Source: Bacillus horti (lineage in GTDB: Bacteria; Bacillota; Bacilli; Caldalkalibacillales; JCM-10596). From it: a DNA stretch of 64,000 nt. Shown here piece after piece: positions 50,359 through 62,182 of the stretch. Below the pieces are notes generated by a model, which was given only the letters and a program-made list of their open reading frames with translations, was not told where the DNA came from and ran no database searches. Location of the stretch: the NCBI RefSeq assembly GCF_030813115.1, contig NZ_JAUSTY010000013.1, forward strand, positions 1 to 64,000. Direction: 5' to 3'. Both the position numbers and the translations under genes were made by a program. Position 1 is the first letter of the stretch; each line of letters opens with the position of its first letter.

Positions 50359-50694
50359 TTAATTATCTGAAGCGAACGATTTAAAGAAATGTTTTTTAGG
50401 CAAAATGATTGGATCTGTATGTAAGTCTATAAAAAGATGGATTTGTGGTGGTTCTGAGCTTATATACTCCTCTGATTTTAAGAATAGATCAAAGGACTTT
50501 GCTGAAAGGGTAGATATTTCAAATTCCATTTCTTCGGCTATGTTTCTACCCAAGAACTTCCAACCAGCAATATTCATTATTCTTTCATTGGGTGGAGAAA
50601 AATAAAAATGGCTTGGTATGGCAAATTGGAGCTTGATTGTATCCTTTGGTAAGCTACCGTTTATCTGAATGAAAGTAGCTAAGTAAGCGATCAA
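50359..50694 (-). CDS. Unrecognised ORF of 111 residues, uncertain
   Basis: A minus-strand ORF starting at a TTG (50694) with no clear ribosome site. The frame is open for another 16 codons upstream (to a TAG near 50743) but without a canonical start. Composition is that of a soluble protein (aromatic-rich, FAIPSHFYFSPPNERIMNI), and no family is recognised. It may be the 3' remnant of a larger gene or chance. It lies in the accessory gap between the GNAT gene and purA. Confidence 0.3.
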   Translation of the reverse strand: MIAYLATFIQINGSLPKDTIKLQFAIPSHFYFSPPNERIMNIAGWKFLGRNIAEEMEFEISTLSAKSFDLFLKSEEYISSEPPQIHLFIDLHTDPIILPKKHFFKSFASDN

Positions 50695-50927
50695 ATTATT
50701 TCTAGCAAATTTTAAGGTAATTGGTAAATATAAACTCTTCTATTTCTTTGCTGTATCTTACTTTATGAGAATAGAGGCTGTCAATAAGCATAAAATCTGA
50801 AATTGTCTTATTTGATGATTTAAATTAGTTCATTATATCTATGGATAAAGTGGCACACTCGGAATGAATACTAATAAAATAAATTGAGCACGATAACATG
50901 CCATAGGTTTAGGAGAAATCCTAACAA

Positions 50928-50971
50928 ATACACGAACGATATGTTTAATAAAGTGTTAAATGTTCGGATAT
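50928..50971 (+). promoter_or_regulatory. PurR box pair upstream of purA
   Basis: The PurBox consensus is AWWWCCGAACWWT. The reverse complement of 50959-50971 (ATATCCGAACATT) is a full match. A weaker box, ATACACGAACGAT (three mismatches, CGAAC core kept), lies at 50928-50940. The two face each other 18 bp apart, close to the 16-17 bp usual for PurR. They end five bases before the -35. In the 50695-51049 stretch I see nothing beyond this and the purA promoter. Confidence 0.75.
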
Positions 50972-50975
50972 CCTG

Positions 50976-51004
50976 TTGAGTTTCTGTGGGAGGTTTGTTA
51001 CACT
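50976..51004 (+). promoter_or_regulatory. purA promoter
   Basis: -35 TTGAGT (50976-50981), 17-bp spacer, -10 TACACT (50999-51004), about 45 bp upstream of the purA start and directly after the PurR boxes, which would repress by occluding it or by wrapping DNA. Confidence 0.7.
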
Positions 51005-51034
51005 TAAAAAGGATTACAGATTACATAAAGCTGA

Positions 51035-52336
<1,302 letters not shown>

Positions 52337-52458
52337 ATCGAGCTTTTATAATGAAAATTTTGATGAAAAAATAGCTGTGTTCGCCGTGTGTTCTTATCGT
52401 ATTTAGGCTGATTTATGTTGATTTGGCTATACGTTCACATTGTGTTCACAAGGAGAAG

Positions 52459-52488
52459 CCATGCACTTTTTCAGTGTGTGGTTTTTTT
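52459..52488 (+). terminator. Terminator after purA
   Basis: Stem CCATGCAC/GTGTGTGG with two wobble pairs, loop about seven bases, then TTTTTTT. The remaining 52490-52957 stretch has no ORF with a ribosome site; I looked for and did not find a c-di-AMP riboswitch or a WalR box there. Confidence 0.65.
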
Positions 52489-52957
52489 GCAATCCTAAAT
52501 AGGATATGTATGTAAGCGGTTTATATTTCGTAACATTCATTTTTAGTTGCCTATTCTTCTATGTTTAATATCCAGAAATACTAGTGTTTTGCTGTAAATT
52601 GTACGAAAAAGCCTTGTCTAAAAAAGCCATTCTATGATAAAGTGATAGGGTAGTTTGTAGAAGTAGGCACAGATTTTTGTCAAATTAAAGAAAAGCTATA
52701 GAACTATATACATAGCATTATGAGTAGGTCATAAGACTTAGGATTTCCTATAGAGTGTCAAAAAATGGACACAACAAGACGAACATAAACATCGAATGAT
52801 CTTACGAAATATAGTTTTAAGCAAGACCGGCGAAGGAAAGACGGAGCCACATAGCCAGACAACTAAAGCAAAATCTATGAAACTAGCAGCTAACTAGATC
52901 GAAAATGACTAAGCGTTCATTTTTCAAATGTTCATGGGTTTTTGAAAGGAGGTTATC

Positions 52958-54553
52958 ATGTCGACATTCCAAGACAAGCTCAAAAAAGCTTCAATGTGGA
53001 TGAAAGCTAGAATAACCCAGGGAATCGAGCATGGTAAACGTACTATTTCGCAATACAAGAAACACATTATTATTTCAGGTATTTCAGCAGGTGTCTTATT
53101 TACAGTGAGTGCGGTAGGCTATACATACTATCAATCTCAGGTTCAACCGATCTATCACGTGTATTTCCAAAATCAACAGATTGGTACGGTCGATAACCCT
53201 GACATCGTTAATCAATGGATCGACAATAAAATAGAAGCTGTAACGGCGGATTATGAAGATATTACCTTCCAAACCAATCACAAGGTTGCTTTTGAGGAAG
53301 AAGAATTATACAAGCCGTCTTTTGACAATCAAGCTACTTTAGAAGAGCTTGAAGGGCTTTTTGAAATACGAGCTACGGCTATCCGTTTGGAGGTCGATGG
53401 TGAATTCATCGGATATATTCCAAACGAAGAAAGCGTCTATACATTACTAGACGAAATGAAAAGCGAATATGTTTCAGAAGAATTTTTGGCTACGATGCAA
53501 AGTGAAGGATTTAGAGAAGATAGAAATGCTAGCTTTGCCGTCGCGACTCTAGCTAATGATGGTCAAATCGATCCTGATGAGTCAGAAAATACGGCTGTTA
53601 ATGGAAAGGCTTTAGATATCAGTGCTTTAGATTTCGATAAGCTGCATATGACGAAAGCGAATGTTCAGCAGCAAATTGGCGTGCATGAAACAGTTGTTAA
53701 CCCTGAGGATGTCATGAATGCTGAACAGCTAAGTGAGATTTTCCACGGAACAAGTGTTGAAGAACAGATTTATGAGGTTCAGTCTGGTGATGTGCTAGGA
53801 AGCATTGCTCAAAAGCATGACATGACGACAAGTGAGCTTTTAGCGTTAAACCCTGAACTACAAGCGGATCAATTACTTCAAATTGGTCAAGAGGTTGTGA
53901 TTACAGGGAGCAAGGCCTTTATTTCCGTAGAAACGGTAGAGCAGGTTAAGAAAGTGGAGAAAATTCCTTTCACAACGGACTACCAGCAAACGGACGAGCT
54001 ATATAAAGGTGAAAGACGTACGGTAACTCATGGTTCAGAGGGTCAGAAGGCCGTTGTCTATGAGATCGTTAAGGTAGACGGTAAGGAAATTACTCGTCAG
54101 GCGATTGATTCAGAAGTGATGATTGAGCCTGAAACTGAGGTTGTCTTAGTAGGGACAAAGGTTAAGCCTTCCAGAGGCTCAGGACAGTTCAGCTGGCCAG
54201 CGGTTGGTGGTAAGGTTTCCAGTGGTTTTGGTCCTAGGTGGGGCAGGCAGCATAACGGTATTGATATTAGCAGTGTTCGTGACAAAACGATTAAAGCTGC
54301 TGACAATGGTAAAGTAACGACAGCTGGTTATCATCGTGGCTATGGAAATTATGTAGTTATCGATCATGGTAATGGCTATGAAACGCTATATGGACATTTA
54401 GAATCGATCTCTGTTTCAAAAGGAGATGTCGTCCAAACAGGCGATAAGTTAGGAGTTATGGGGTCAACCGGAAACTCCACGGGTATACACTTGCATTTTG
54501 AAATTATTAAAAATGGAAGAAACCTAAACCCAGCTCAGTATGTGAGCCGTTAA
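52958..54553 (+). CDS. Membrane-anchored M23 peptidase with LysM and G5 domains
   Basis: A 531-residue cell-wall hydrolase. Hydrophilic basic N-terminus (1-36), one transmembrane segment (37-58), an uncharacterised region to 270, LysM (271-316, YEVQSGDVLGSIAQKHDM), G5 (322-400) and an M23 metallopeptidase domain (408-531). Zinc ligands are expected at H432, D436 and H513 (HLHFE); H480 (YGH) is the likely catalytic histidine. It probably cleaves peptidoglycan cross-bridges. It stands upstream of walRK, whose regulon consists of such hydrolases. Shine-Dalgarno GAAAGGAGG. Confidence 0.92.
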   Translation: MSTFQDKLKKASMWMKARITQGIEHGKRTISQYKKHIIISGISAGVLFTVSAVGYTYYQSQVQPIYHVYFQNQQIGTVDNPDIVNQWIDNKIEAVTADYEDITFQTNHKVAFEEEELYKPSFDNQATLEELEGLFEIRATAIRLEVDGEFIGYIPNEESVYTLLDEMKSEYVSEEFLATMQSEGFREDRNASFAVATLANDGQIDPDESENTAVNGKALDISALDFDKLHMTKANVQQQIGVHETVVNPEDVMNAEQLSEIFHGTSVEEQIYEVQSGDVLGSIAQKHDMTTSELLALNPELQADQLLQIGQEVVITGSKAFISVETVEQVKKVEKIPFTTDYQQTDELYKGERRTVTHGSEGQKAVVYEIVKVDGKEITRQAIDSEVMIEPETEVVLVGTKVKPSRGSGQFSWPAVGGKVSSGFGPRWGRQHNGIDISSVRDKTIKAADNGKVTTAGYHRGYGNYVVIDHGNGYETLYGHLESISVSKGDVVQTGDKLGVMGSTGNSTGIHLHFEIIKNGRNLNPAQYVSR

Positions 54554-54678
54554 TAATCACATACCACGAGAATGACATTAGTAAACGTAGAATCATAATG
54601 ATTCTTTCATATAAAGCAATAGGTAGTAAGTTTAAAGCCACATTCTAGTTATAATAGATATTTTCTATACGTGTACCC

Positions 54679-54724
54679 AACCTACTTTATGTTGAACATT
54701 CTTCATGGAGTAGGTTTTTCTATT
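54679..54724 (+). terminator. Terminator after the M23 peptidase gene
   Basis: Stem AACCTACT/AGTAGGTT (54679-54686 with 54709-54716), a loop of 22 bases, followed by TTTCTATTTTTT. It isolates the peptidase gene from the walRK operon. Confidence 0.65.
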
Positions 54725-54778
54725 TTTTCTGGAGAGAATGGAATACAATAGAGCTATAGATAAAAGGGGGGTCCGAGG

Positions 54779-55501
54779 ATGAGCTATAAAATTCTAGTGG
54801 TGGATGACGAACGCCCTATCGCCGATATTCTACAATTTAGTTTAGAGAAGGAAGGCTACACTGTGGTTTGCGCTTTTGATGGAGAAGAAGCAATCGCCAA
54901 AGCAAATGAAGAGCTACCTGATCTTATTCTGTTAGATATTATGCTACCTAAAAAGGATGGGCTTGAGGCGTGTCGTGAAATTAGAAAGAAGCAGGACGTT
55001 CCCATTATTATGCTTACAGCTAAGGACTCCGAGGTAGATAAGGTCCTTGGGCTAGAGCTGGGGGCGGATGATTACGTAACGAAGCCTTTTAGCACAAGAG
55101 AGCTTATGGCCCGTGTTAAGGCGAATCTTCGTAGAATCGTTCAGCAGAAAGAGGCGAATACGGAGGAGGATACGGGCATCCGCATTCGAGATATTATCAT
55201 TCATCCAGAATCGTACACGGTTTATAAAAATGAGCAAAGAGTTGAGCTCACTCATCGGGAGTTTGAGCTTTTATTATACATGTCTAAGCACCTAGGCCAT
55301 GTGCTAACGAGAGAGCATCTATTACAGGCTGTTTGGGGCTATGACTATTACGGAGATGTAAGAACGGTTGATGTGACGGTTAGGCGCTTAAGAGAGAAGG
55401 TGGAGACGGACCCAAGTCAGCCTGAGTATATTTTGACTCGGCGAGGTGTGGGATATTCCTTGATGGATACAACGGCTAAAGGAAATGGAATGCTGCTATG
55501 A
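54779..55501 (+). CDS. walR: WalR (YycF) response regulator
   Basis: A 240-residue OmpR-family regulator. The receiver has D9/D10, phospho-acceptor D53 and the K of [14 protein letters not shown]. The winged helix ends in [22 protein letters not shown]. It is the essential regulator of cell-wall hydrolases in low-GC Gram-positives. Its stop overlaps the walK start (ATGA). Shine-Dalgarno GGGGGG. Confidence 0.98.
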   Translation: MSYKILVVDDERPIADILQFSLEKEGYTVVCAFDGEEAIAKANEELPDLILLDIMLPKKDGLEACREIRKKQDVPIIMLTAKDSEVDKVLGLELGADDYVTKPFSTRELMARVKANLRRIVQQKEANTEEDTGIRIRDIIIHPESYTVYKNEQRVELTHREFELLLYMSKHLGHVLTREHLLQAVWGYDYYGDVRTVDVTVRRLREKVETDPSQPEYILTRRGVGYSLMDTTAKGNGMLL

Positions 55502-57336
55502 AAGTGATGAAGGCGCTAAGGCAATTAAAATGGTTTAATAGTATAAATTGGAAATTCACAATGATCTATGTGCTGCTCATTTTAGTTGCTATGCAGGTTT
55601 TTAGCGCTTATTTTATGAACTCTCTTGAGTCGCACTATGTTAATAACTTTACACGGATGCTAGATCAACAGGCTAGCCTCTTTGCGTACAGTGCTCAGAA
55701 CTATTTTGATGAGAGTCAGGATGAAGAGACTGGGACGCTCCAGCGTGAGGATATGGATGTTTTTATCGATCGTTTTTTTTCTACACCGCTAATTGATATC
55801 CAGGTGTTAGATCAGAACGGGGTTGTTATTGGAGCTTCGACTGACCGACAGCGAATAATTGGGCAGATTAATACGCAGCTTGAGGTCAAGCGGGCTCTAG
55901 CGGGGACTAGAGATGAGACGATTCGTATTAATCCTGAGAATGGACATCGGACGAAAATTATTTCCCTGCCAATAACGTTAGGGAATCAAGTGGTTGGTGC
56001 GATTTATTTAATGGCTTCGATGGAGGACACCTATCAAACAATTCAGGATATTAACGGAATCTTAGTGACGGGAACGCTTATTGCCTTAGTATTAACCGTT
56101 TCATTAGGTGTGACCTTGGCCAAAACGATCACATCACCTATTAAGGATATGACGGTACAGGCTAGCTCGATGGCAGATGGAGACTTTTCGAAAAAGGTTA
56201 AGATATATGGTCAGGATGAAATTGGACAGCTAGCGCAGGTGTTTAATGAAATGTCGGAGCGCCTAAGTAAAGCGTTACATGATAACGCTCAGGAGCGGAA
56301 TCGTATCGCTTCCATCCTATCTCATATGAGTGATGGGGTTGTAGCGATCGATCATCGTGGATCAATTATGCTTTCAAATGCGACGGCTGAGGCTTTGCTA
56401 GGGAAAACAGAAGAGGAAATGGTTGGTGAACCTATTGCCGACGTGCTAGAGCTTCCTGATCAGGAGTGGCTGAAGATCTATGAGGTACAGGACTACCGTT
56501 TCCTAGTTGATGTTGCTGTGAATGAGCAGCCTATCATTCTCCAGGTAAAATCGACTCAAATCAATTGGGAGGGTGGTACACAAGGAGCTATTATCGTGCT
56601 ACAGGACGTGACACAGCAGGAGAAGCTAGAGGGCGAACGGAAGGAATTTGTAGCAAACGTTTCTCATGAGCTGCGCACGCCATTGACAACGATGAAGAGC
56701 TATCTTGAGGCGTTAGATGATGGGGTACTACAGGACAAGGATCTAGCTCCGCGATTTATTCATGTAGTTCAAAATGAAACAGAGCGAATGATTCGATTAG
56801 TGAATGATTTGCTTCAGTTATCCAGTATGGATACGAAAAAGATTCCATTGAAGTGGAAGACAACAAATATGCACTTATTAATTAAGGATGTTGTAGAGCG
56901 TTTTTCTATTCCTTTTGCTAATCGAGAGCTTGAGGTTAAGCTAGATTTAGCTGATGATCTTCCACTAGTCCTTGTTGATCCAGATCAGATGGTTCAGGTG
57001 ATGGATAATATTATGTCCAATTCGATCAAGTACTCCAATCAGGGAGGCGTCATTTCGGTTGAAGCTTCATTAAAGGAAAGTGATATAGAGATCGTCATTT
57101 CCGATAACGGCATAGGGATTCCTAAGCCAGACCTAAAGCATATTTTCAAACGCTTTTATCGTGTTGACAAAGCCCGTTCAAGGGAAATGGGAGGAACAGG
57201 ATTAGGACTCGCTATTGCCAAGGAAATAATTGAGGCTCATGACGGTTCCATTCGTTTGGATAGTGTGGTTGGCGAAGGGACGAAGGTATTCATTCGTCTG
57301 CCTATTATACGGGAGAATAGAGGGGATGAGGTATGA
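55498..57336 (+). CDS. walK: WalK (YycG) sensor histidine kinase
   Basis: A 612-residue kinase. TM1 (about 21-40), an extracellular Cache/PAS-like loop to 185, TM2 (about 186-208), HAMP (210-262), PAS (270-375), HisKA with H390 in [14 protein letters not shown] and HATPase_c with SDNGIGIPK and [11 protein letters not shown]. It partners WalR. The 4-bp overlaps at both ends show tight coupling. YycH and YycI encoded next modulate its activity at the membrane. Confidence 0.98.
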   Translation: MKVMKALRQLKWFNSINWKFTMIYVLLILVAMQVFSAYFMNSLESHYVNNFTRMLDQQASLFAYSAQNYFDESQDEETGTLQREDMDVFIDRFFSTPLIDIQVLDQNGVVIGASTDRQRIIGQINTQLEVKRALAGTRDETIRINPENGHRTKIISLPITLGNQVVGAIYLMASMEDTYQTIQDINGILVTGTLIALVLTVSLGVTLAKTITSPIKDMTVQASSMADGDFSKKVKIYGQDEIGQLAQVFNEMSERLSKALHDNAQERNRIASILSHMSDGVVAIDHRGSIMLSNATAEALLGKTEEEMVGEPIADVLELPDQEWLKIYEVQDYRFLVDVAVNEQPIILQVKSTQINWEGGTQGAIIVLQDVTQQEKLEGERKEFVANVSHELRTPLTTMKSYLEALDDGVLQDKDLAPRFIHVVQNETERMIRLVNDLLQLSSMDTKKIPLKWKTTNMHLLIKDVVERFSIPFANRELEVKLDLADDLPLVLVDPDQMVQVMDNIMSNSIKYSNQGGVISVEASLKESDIEIVISDNGIGIPKPDLKHIFKRFYRVDKARSREMGGTGLGLAIAKEIIEAHDGSIRLDSVVGEGTKVFIRLPIIRENRGDEV

Positions 57337-58712
57337 TAGAAAAATTGAAAACGGTCCTCTTAATAGGGCTTATCGCCTCAAGCATTGTCCTAACCTGGCA
57401 GATATGGACGTATCAGCCTCGCTATGATTATCTACTACCGACGGAATATGTGACACAGGAAGGGATTGCTGAACGTCGTGAGCTCCAGGACTTAATTCAA
57501 CCTGAAAAAATCCTGTACTATTTTGGAGATGAACGCATTACGGCTTCTAGCCCGGACTCTGTTGAATATACAAATGTGATCAAACAGCAAATGAAGAACT
57601 GGAGCTTTACAGGCTTTCGTGAGGTAGAGGGAAACCAGAGGCAATGGAATGATTTACGGACGAGATATGAGGCCATTGAATTTGCCTTCCCTACGAATCT
57701 TCCACTATCTACATTAGGTGAGCTCTTCACGCTGAATACAGGAGATACGCAATACTCGGACGTAGGGAGCATGTTTTTATATATTAACCCTGTCATGGAT
57801 AATGTTTTTGCCTTCTTTATTAATTATGATGAGCAAAGGTTTTTACGTTCTAATACATCCATTAATTCCTCTGAGCTTCGGCAGTATTTAGCGTTGGGAG
57901 AAAATAAGCCTGAACAAACGGCCATCCTTCTCTATGACAATCCTGATCCTAATCAATTAGATCAATATATCTATGTAACGGATGAGCCTGTGGAAATGAC
58001 AGAGTACCATTATTTTTTCCGCCGTATTCAAATCGACACGCTTATTTCATACTTGTTTGTTGATCCGCTTTTAGTGAGACAAATTCAGGATCGAAGTGGA
58101 GAGGTGTTTTATACGGATGGGACGAGAGGCTTGCAGTTAGCCAGTGGTCTGACGATGAATTATGTACATCCCCTTGCTATTACACAACGGGAGGGTGACG
58201 CTTCAGATAACCAATTTATCCAAAGAGCTACCCAGTTTGTCAATCAGCATCGAGGCTGGGAGCGTGGCTACTATCTATATAACTACCATAACCCAAATGC
58301 ATATGAAGCTTCGATTGAGTTTAGACGATATATGAACCAGTATCCTGTTTTCTCTGATCATCCCGATGAGGAGCAAAACGTGATACAATTGGACATACAG
58401 GATGGCAGGGTGGTCAGCTATTATCGCTCCCTGCTTCAGCTAGACAGTGTGATGGATGATCGAAGACGAGAGTTACCTTCAGGACTGCAGATGATCGAGG
58501 AGCTAGAAAGACTTGAGATTCCGCTAGAAGAAGTGGAAGATATGTTTCTGGGGTACGCCTATACGTATAATGACAATTCCATTAGCTATCGTCCAAGATG
58601 GATCATAGAGTGGAAAAACGGACAAAGAAGCTTTATCCGTCAAGTAGAGGATCTTTACCCACTAAGTAGAATACAGGAGGAGCTAGAGGAGGGAAACAAT
58701 GAATTGGAGTAG
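57333..58712 (+). CDS. yycH: WalK modulator YycH
   Basis: A 459-residue protein with one N-terminal membrane span (about 8-25) and an extracytoplasmic remainder, YycH family. In B. subtilis YycH and YycI form a complex with WalK and keep it restrained. It overlaps walK by 4 bp and yycI by 14 bp. Confidence 0.93.
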   Translation: MIEKLKTVLLIGLIASSIVLTWQIWTYQPRYDYLLPTEYVTQEGIAERRELQDLIQPEKILYYFGDERITASSPDSVEYTNVIKQQMKNWSFTGFREVEGNQRQWNDLRTRYEAIEFAFPTNLPLSTLGELFTLNTGDTQYSDVGSMFLYINPVMDNVFAFFINYDEQRFLRSNTSINSSELRQYLALGENKPEQTAILLYDNPDPNQLDQYIYVTDEPVEMTEYHYFFRRIQIDTLISYLFVDPLLVRQIQDRSGEVFYTDGTRGLQLASGLTMNYVHPLAITQREGDASDNQFIQRATQFVNQHRGWERGYYLYNYHNPNAYEASIEFRRYMNQYPVFSDHPDEEQNVIQLDIQDGRVVSYYRSLLQLDSVMDDRRRELPSGLQMIEELERLEIPLEEVEDMFLGYAYTYNDNSISYRPRWIIEWKNGQRSFIRQVEDLYPLSRIQEELEEGNNELE

Positions 58713-59478
58713 AACGAAGTCCATTTTTATTCTCGTTTTCCTTGTTTTGAACTCTTTCTTGGGCTATCAGCTGTGGGAGAAAATCCAAACCAGGCCCCTT
58801 GAATTGGCCCAGCTAAGCGAAGGTTCTGTAGAGGAGCTTTTGGCGCTACGTAATATCAGCTTGGAAACGGAGCTGCAGGCAGAGCAGCCGGAGCTGTCTC
58901 AGCTTAACGCTCAGTTTTTAACAAATGTGTTTGAGGATTTTGAGAATCTGCAGAATCAATCTCTTCTTTTTCAGGAGAACATGCTCATTTCTCAATTCCA
59001 TGACCCTATTCTTCTAGAGGAGGGGCAAGAGCAAGACATTAGGCCTTTAGTGGAGCCATATATACATCGTTTTGAGCAGTACGAGCTAGATCAATGGGCC
59101 GGAGATTCGATCTTGTTTTTACAGAAGGTGGAGGGTCATCCGATTTTTATCGGAGGCATTGAATTTTATGTGAATCAAGTGGAAGAGGAGCTTTTTCTAA
59201 CGGGCTATGAACAAACATATTATCAAGTGGTGAATATGGGGACGAAGCAGCCTACAATCTCCTCCTATACGAGTATTCGTACGTTACTAGATAATCAAGC
59301 CATTCCTTACTTTTCTACGATCGTAGATGTCCGCTTGGGTTATTATGGACAGGTTTATGAGGTGGAGGGTCAGGTGCTTACGCCAGCTTGGAGAATTATG
59401 ATTGAAACAGACGATAGAGTAAGAATGATCTACGTGAATGCGATCACGGGAGCAATAGAGACAGAATATACGCGTTAG
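58699..59478 (+). CDS. yycI: WalK modulator YycI
   Basis: A 259-residue protein, N-terminal signal anchor (SIFILVFLVLNSFLGYQLW, about 8-26) and an extracytoplasmic domain related to YycH. It acts with YycH on WalK. It overlaps yycH by 14 bp and ends 14 bp before walJ. Confidence 0.92.
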   Translation: MNWSRTKSIFILVFLVLNSFLGYQLWEKIQTRPLELAQLSEGSVEELLALRNISLETELQAEQPELSQLNAQFLTNVFEDFENLQNQSLLFQENMLISQFHDPILLEEGQEQDIRPLVEPYIHRFEQYELDQWAGDSILFLQKVEGHPIFIGGIEFYVNQVEEELFLTGYEQTYYQVVNMGTKQPTISSYTSIRTLLDNQAIPYFSTIVDVRLGYYGQVYEVEGQVLTPAWRIMIETDDRVRMIYVNAITGAIETEYTR

Positions 59479-59492
59479 GAGAGGTAGACGGT

Positions 59493-60287
59493 ATGGCATT
59501 AAGGTATTCAGTATTAGCTAGTGGAAGCACGGGGAACGCTACTTTTGTAGCGACAGAACAGGCTAAAATCGTCATCGATGCAGGATTAACGGGTAAGCAG
59601 CTAGAGGCTTTGTTTGCCCAAATTGGGGAGAATCCGCAGGAGCTAGACGCCATATTGGTGACACATGAGCACTCTGATCATATTAAGGGCTTAGGTGTGC
59701 TTGCTAGACGCTATAAAATTCCGGTGTACGCCAACGCTAAGACATGGACGGAAATTGATCGCCTATGCGGTAAGATCGAAACGGAACAGAAATTTCACTT
59801 TGAGCAGGATCAGAGGCTAATGTTTAAGGATCTAGAGGTGCATTCGTACGGAGTTTCTCATGATGCTATTGAACCGATGGCTTATTGTGTTTATCATCAG
59901 GGTAAAAAGCTAAGTATGTCAACAGATATGGGCTATGTGAGTGAACGGATAAAAGGGACACTTGAGGATTCCGATGTGATTATCTTTGAGTCTAATCATG
60001 ATGTAGAAATGCTACGGATGGGTCATTATCCATGGAATATTAAACGCCGTATTCTCGGGGATATGGGTCATTTGTCTAATGATGCAGCTGGAGAGGCACT
60101 AGCAGATATTATTAGCTCTAGGACAAAGAAAGTCTACTTAGCTCATTTAAGTAAGGACAACAATATGGTTGACTTGGCGCGTATGACGGTACAGCAAATT
60201 TTAGAGGGAAGAGATATTGAGGTAGGTCGCGGGCTTACCCTGCACGATACATACCCGGATAAACCGACTAAGCTAGCGGTGGTTTAA
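59493..60287 (+). CDS. walJ: WalJ (YycJ) metallo-beta-lactamase fold protein
   Basis: A 264-residue MBL-fold hydrolase with the metal motif THEHSDHIKG (HxHxDH), plus downstream SHDAIEPMAY and GDMGHLSNDAAG carrying further ligands. Small-molecule or nucleic-acid 5'-3' exonuclease-type activities have been proposed for the family. Conserved fifth gene of the wal operon. The next gene follows after 170 bp. Confidence 0.95.
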   Translation: MALRYSVLASGSTGNATFVATEQAKIVIDAGLTGKQLEALFAQIGENPQELDAILVTHEHSDHIKGLGVLARRYKIPVYANAKTWTEIDRLCGKIETEQKFHFEQDQRLMFKDLEVHSYGVSHDAIEPMAYCVYHQGKKLSMSTDMGYVSERIKGTLEDSDVIIFESNHDVEMLRMGHYPWNIKRRILGDMGHLSNDAAGEALADIISSRTKKVYLAHLSKDNNMVDLARMTVQQILEGRDIEVGRGLTLHDTYPDKPTKLAVV

Positions 60288-60457
60288 AGGGTAGCTAGAC
60301 GTGGAATAATAGGTAATGCTGATCCCATAGTTTCACATAAAATTGTTACAATTCCTACATGGTTCTTTTTTAGGTAGCTTAGTATAATAATAACAATAAC
60401 AAACAAATACCAAGCCATTATAAATTAAAAAAGATAAGCACGAAGGAAGGTGTTCAA

Positions 60458-61684
60458 ATGGGATACTATGATGATAATGAATACGTTAGTCAGGAGTCTC
60501 GTTCTAAGAAGGAGCGCCCTAGACGTACATGGATTACAGCGTTAGCTTCAGCGATGGTCGGAGGCTTGATTGTAGCCTTATTGATCCCGGGATTAGCGTC
60601 GCTGAACCTATTACCTTATGATGTAGCACCAAAAAATGCTCAGCAGCAGCAAGAGGCTACGGAAACAAGCGCTTCGCAGTCTTCTGTTAACCAGCCTGTA
60701 CAGCTTAGTGTCTCATCTGGTATCATTGATGCGGTAGAGAAGGTGTCAGATGCCATTGTGGGTGTTGTTCGATTCCAGGAGCAGGCCGACTTCTTTTCCC
60801 GTGGGGTTGAGGAAGTAGAAAGCGGAACAGGATCTGGTGTCGTCTATGAGATTGTGGGAGACAAGGCTCATATTGTGACGAACTACCATGTGATTGAGGG
60901 AGCCCAAAAGGTGGAGATTTCCTTACCGAACGGAGAAAGAGTAGAGGCTACTTTAATAGGAGCCGATCAGCTTACTGATTTAGCTGTTCTAGAGATTGAT
61001 GCGGAGCATGTGGATATCGTGGCAGAATTCGGTGACTCAGACACGATTCGAGCAGGTGAGCCAGCGATTGCGATCGGGAATCCTCTTGGATTAGAATTCT
61101 CTCGTACGGTGACACAAGGAATTATCTCAGCCAAAGAGCGCTCCGTTACGGTATCAAACAATTGGGAGCTTAATGTTATTCAAACAGATGCGGCCATTAA
61201 CCCTGGAAACAGTGGTGGGGCTTTGCTTAACATAGAAGGTCAGGTTATTGGGATCAATAGCTTAAAAATTGCTACGCAAGGCGTAGAAGGTTTAGGCTTT
61301 GCCATTCCGATTAACGATGTAGTTCCAATCATTAATGACTTAGTGGAGCATGGGGAGGTACAGCGTCCCTTCCTAGGAGTAGGCATCATTGATTTAGCTT
61401 CGATTGATTCTAGCCACTGGACAACGACTTTGAATCTGCCAGAGGAAGTGAATCAAGGTATCGTCGTTCGTAGTACAGAAACGCTTGGACCTGCTGAACA
61501 GGCTGGCATTGAGGAGTTAGATGTCATTGTTGCGCTAGATGGTGACCCAGTGAACAACTCGATGGAGCTGCGCAAATACTTGTTTGCTCAAAAATCGATT
61601 GGTGATACGGTTACAGTAACAGTATATCGTGGTGGATTGACTCAGGATATTGATGTTGTGCTATCTAAGAGTTCTTCTAATTAA
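60458..61684 (+). CDS. htrA: HtrA-type membrane serine protease
   Basis: A 408-residue quality-control protease. Cytoplasmic basic N-terminus (1-23), one span (about 25-45), a Gln/Ser linker, a trypsin-like domain with H144 (TNYHVIEG), D174 (TDLAVLEI) and S252 (NPGNSGGALLN), and one PDZ domain (about 300-400). Corresponds to B. subtilis yyxA (htrC). Shine-Dalgarno GAAGGAAGG. It is followed by a terminator at 61833-61871. Confidence 0.96.
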   Translation: MGYYDDNEYVSQESRSKKERPRRTWITALASAMVGGLIVALLIPGLASLNLLPYDVAPKNAQQQQEATETSASQSSVNQPVQLSVSSGIIDAVEKVSDAIVGVVRFQEQADFFSRGVEEVESGTGSGVVYEIVGDKAHIVTNYHVIEGAQKVEISLPNGERVEATLIGADQLTDLAVLEIDAEHVDIVAEFGDSDTIRAGEPAIAIGNPLGLEFSRTVTQGIISAKERSVTVSNNWELNVIQTDAAINPGNSGGALLNIEGQVIGINSLKIATQGVEGLGFAIPINDVVPIINDLVEHGEVQRPFLGVGIIDLASIDSSHWTTTLNLPEEVNQGIVVRSTETLGPAEQAGIEELDVIVALDGDPVNNSMELRKYLFAQKSIGDTVTVTVYRGGLTQDIDVVLSKSSSN

Positions 61685-61832
61685 GGTGGGGAGCTAGTAG
61701 GTCAACGAATGTGTCATCGACTGGTGATAAGTAGATTTAATAAGAGAGCAGAGCAAATACTAACAAGAGTTAAATACAGTAGTATTCTCTGAGTGAAGCT
61801 TGATGAAGTAGTTGAAAGTAACTAGAAATTAT

Positions 61833-61876
61833 AATAGGGGTATTCTCAGGTAGGTTGAGGATGCCCCTATTGCTTG
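61833..61876 (+). terminator. Terminator after htrA
   Basis: Stem AATAGGGG...CTC with GAG...CCCCTATT (61833-61840 with 61864-61871), partly interrupted, followed by a weak T-rich stretch. The 61685-62006 gap otherwise shows nothing but the Shine-Dalgarno of the next small gene. Confidence 0.65.
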
Positions 61877-62006
61877 TTATACTGTAGAAGGATGTTGAAA
61901 GGATCTTCAACAGAGATCAATTAATAGATATGAAGGTATATATTAAAACAAAGTCTTCGGTATATAAGAAGGATAGCCATAAATTTTTTGTTAAGGAGGT
62001 GTTTGA

Positions 62007-62174
62007 ATGTACGTATGCTGTGAGGAGCATTTAGAGCTTGCAATTGATCATTTTGTGGATGAATATGAGGATGCTCCAGATGTGTACAGGCTAGATGAAA
62101 TAACTTTCAAGGCATGGGAAGCTCCTCCTACCTGCGATTTTTGCTCGGAAGCTCCCGTTTTCTTGGTTATTTAA
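62007..62174 (+). CDS. CxxH/CxxC small zinc-ribbon-like protein
   Basis: A 55-residue protein with AAGGAGGTG upstream. MYVCCEEHLELAIDHFVDEY gives a CxxH (C5, H8) and TCDFCSEAP a CxxC (C43, C46), likely one zinc site. It matches the CxxH/CxxC small-protein family found beside htrA and rlmH in Bacillaceae. Function unknown. Confidence 0.85.
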   Translation: MYVCCEEHLELAIDHFVDEYEDAPDVYRLDEITFKAWEAPPTCDFCSEAPVFLVI

Positions 62175-62182
62175 AAAACACC

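Noticed and set aside
52490-52957. Possible c-di-AMP (ydaO) riboswitch ahead of the M23 peptidase gene
   Set aside because: Family position is suggestive, but I could not find the conserved core sequences.
60330-60457. Possible WalR box upstream of htrA (TGTTAC ... CTACAT)
   Set aside because: The consensus needs a direct repeat TGTWAH-N5-TGTWAH; only the first half fits.
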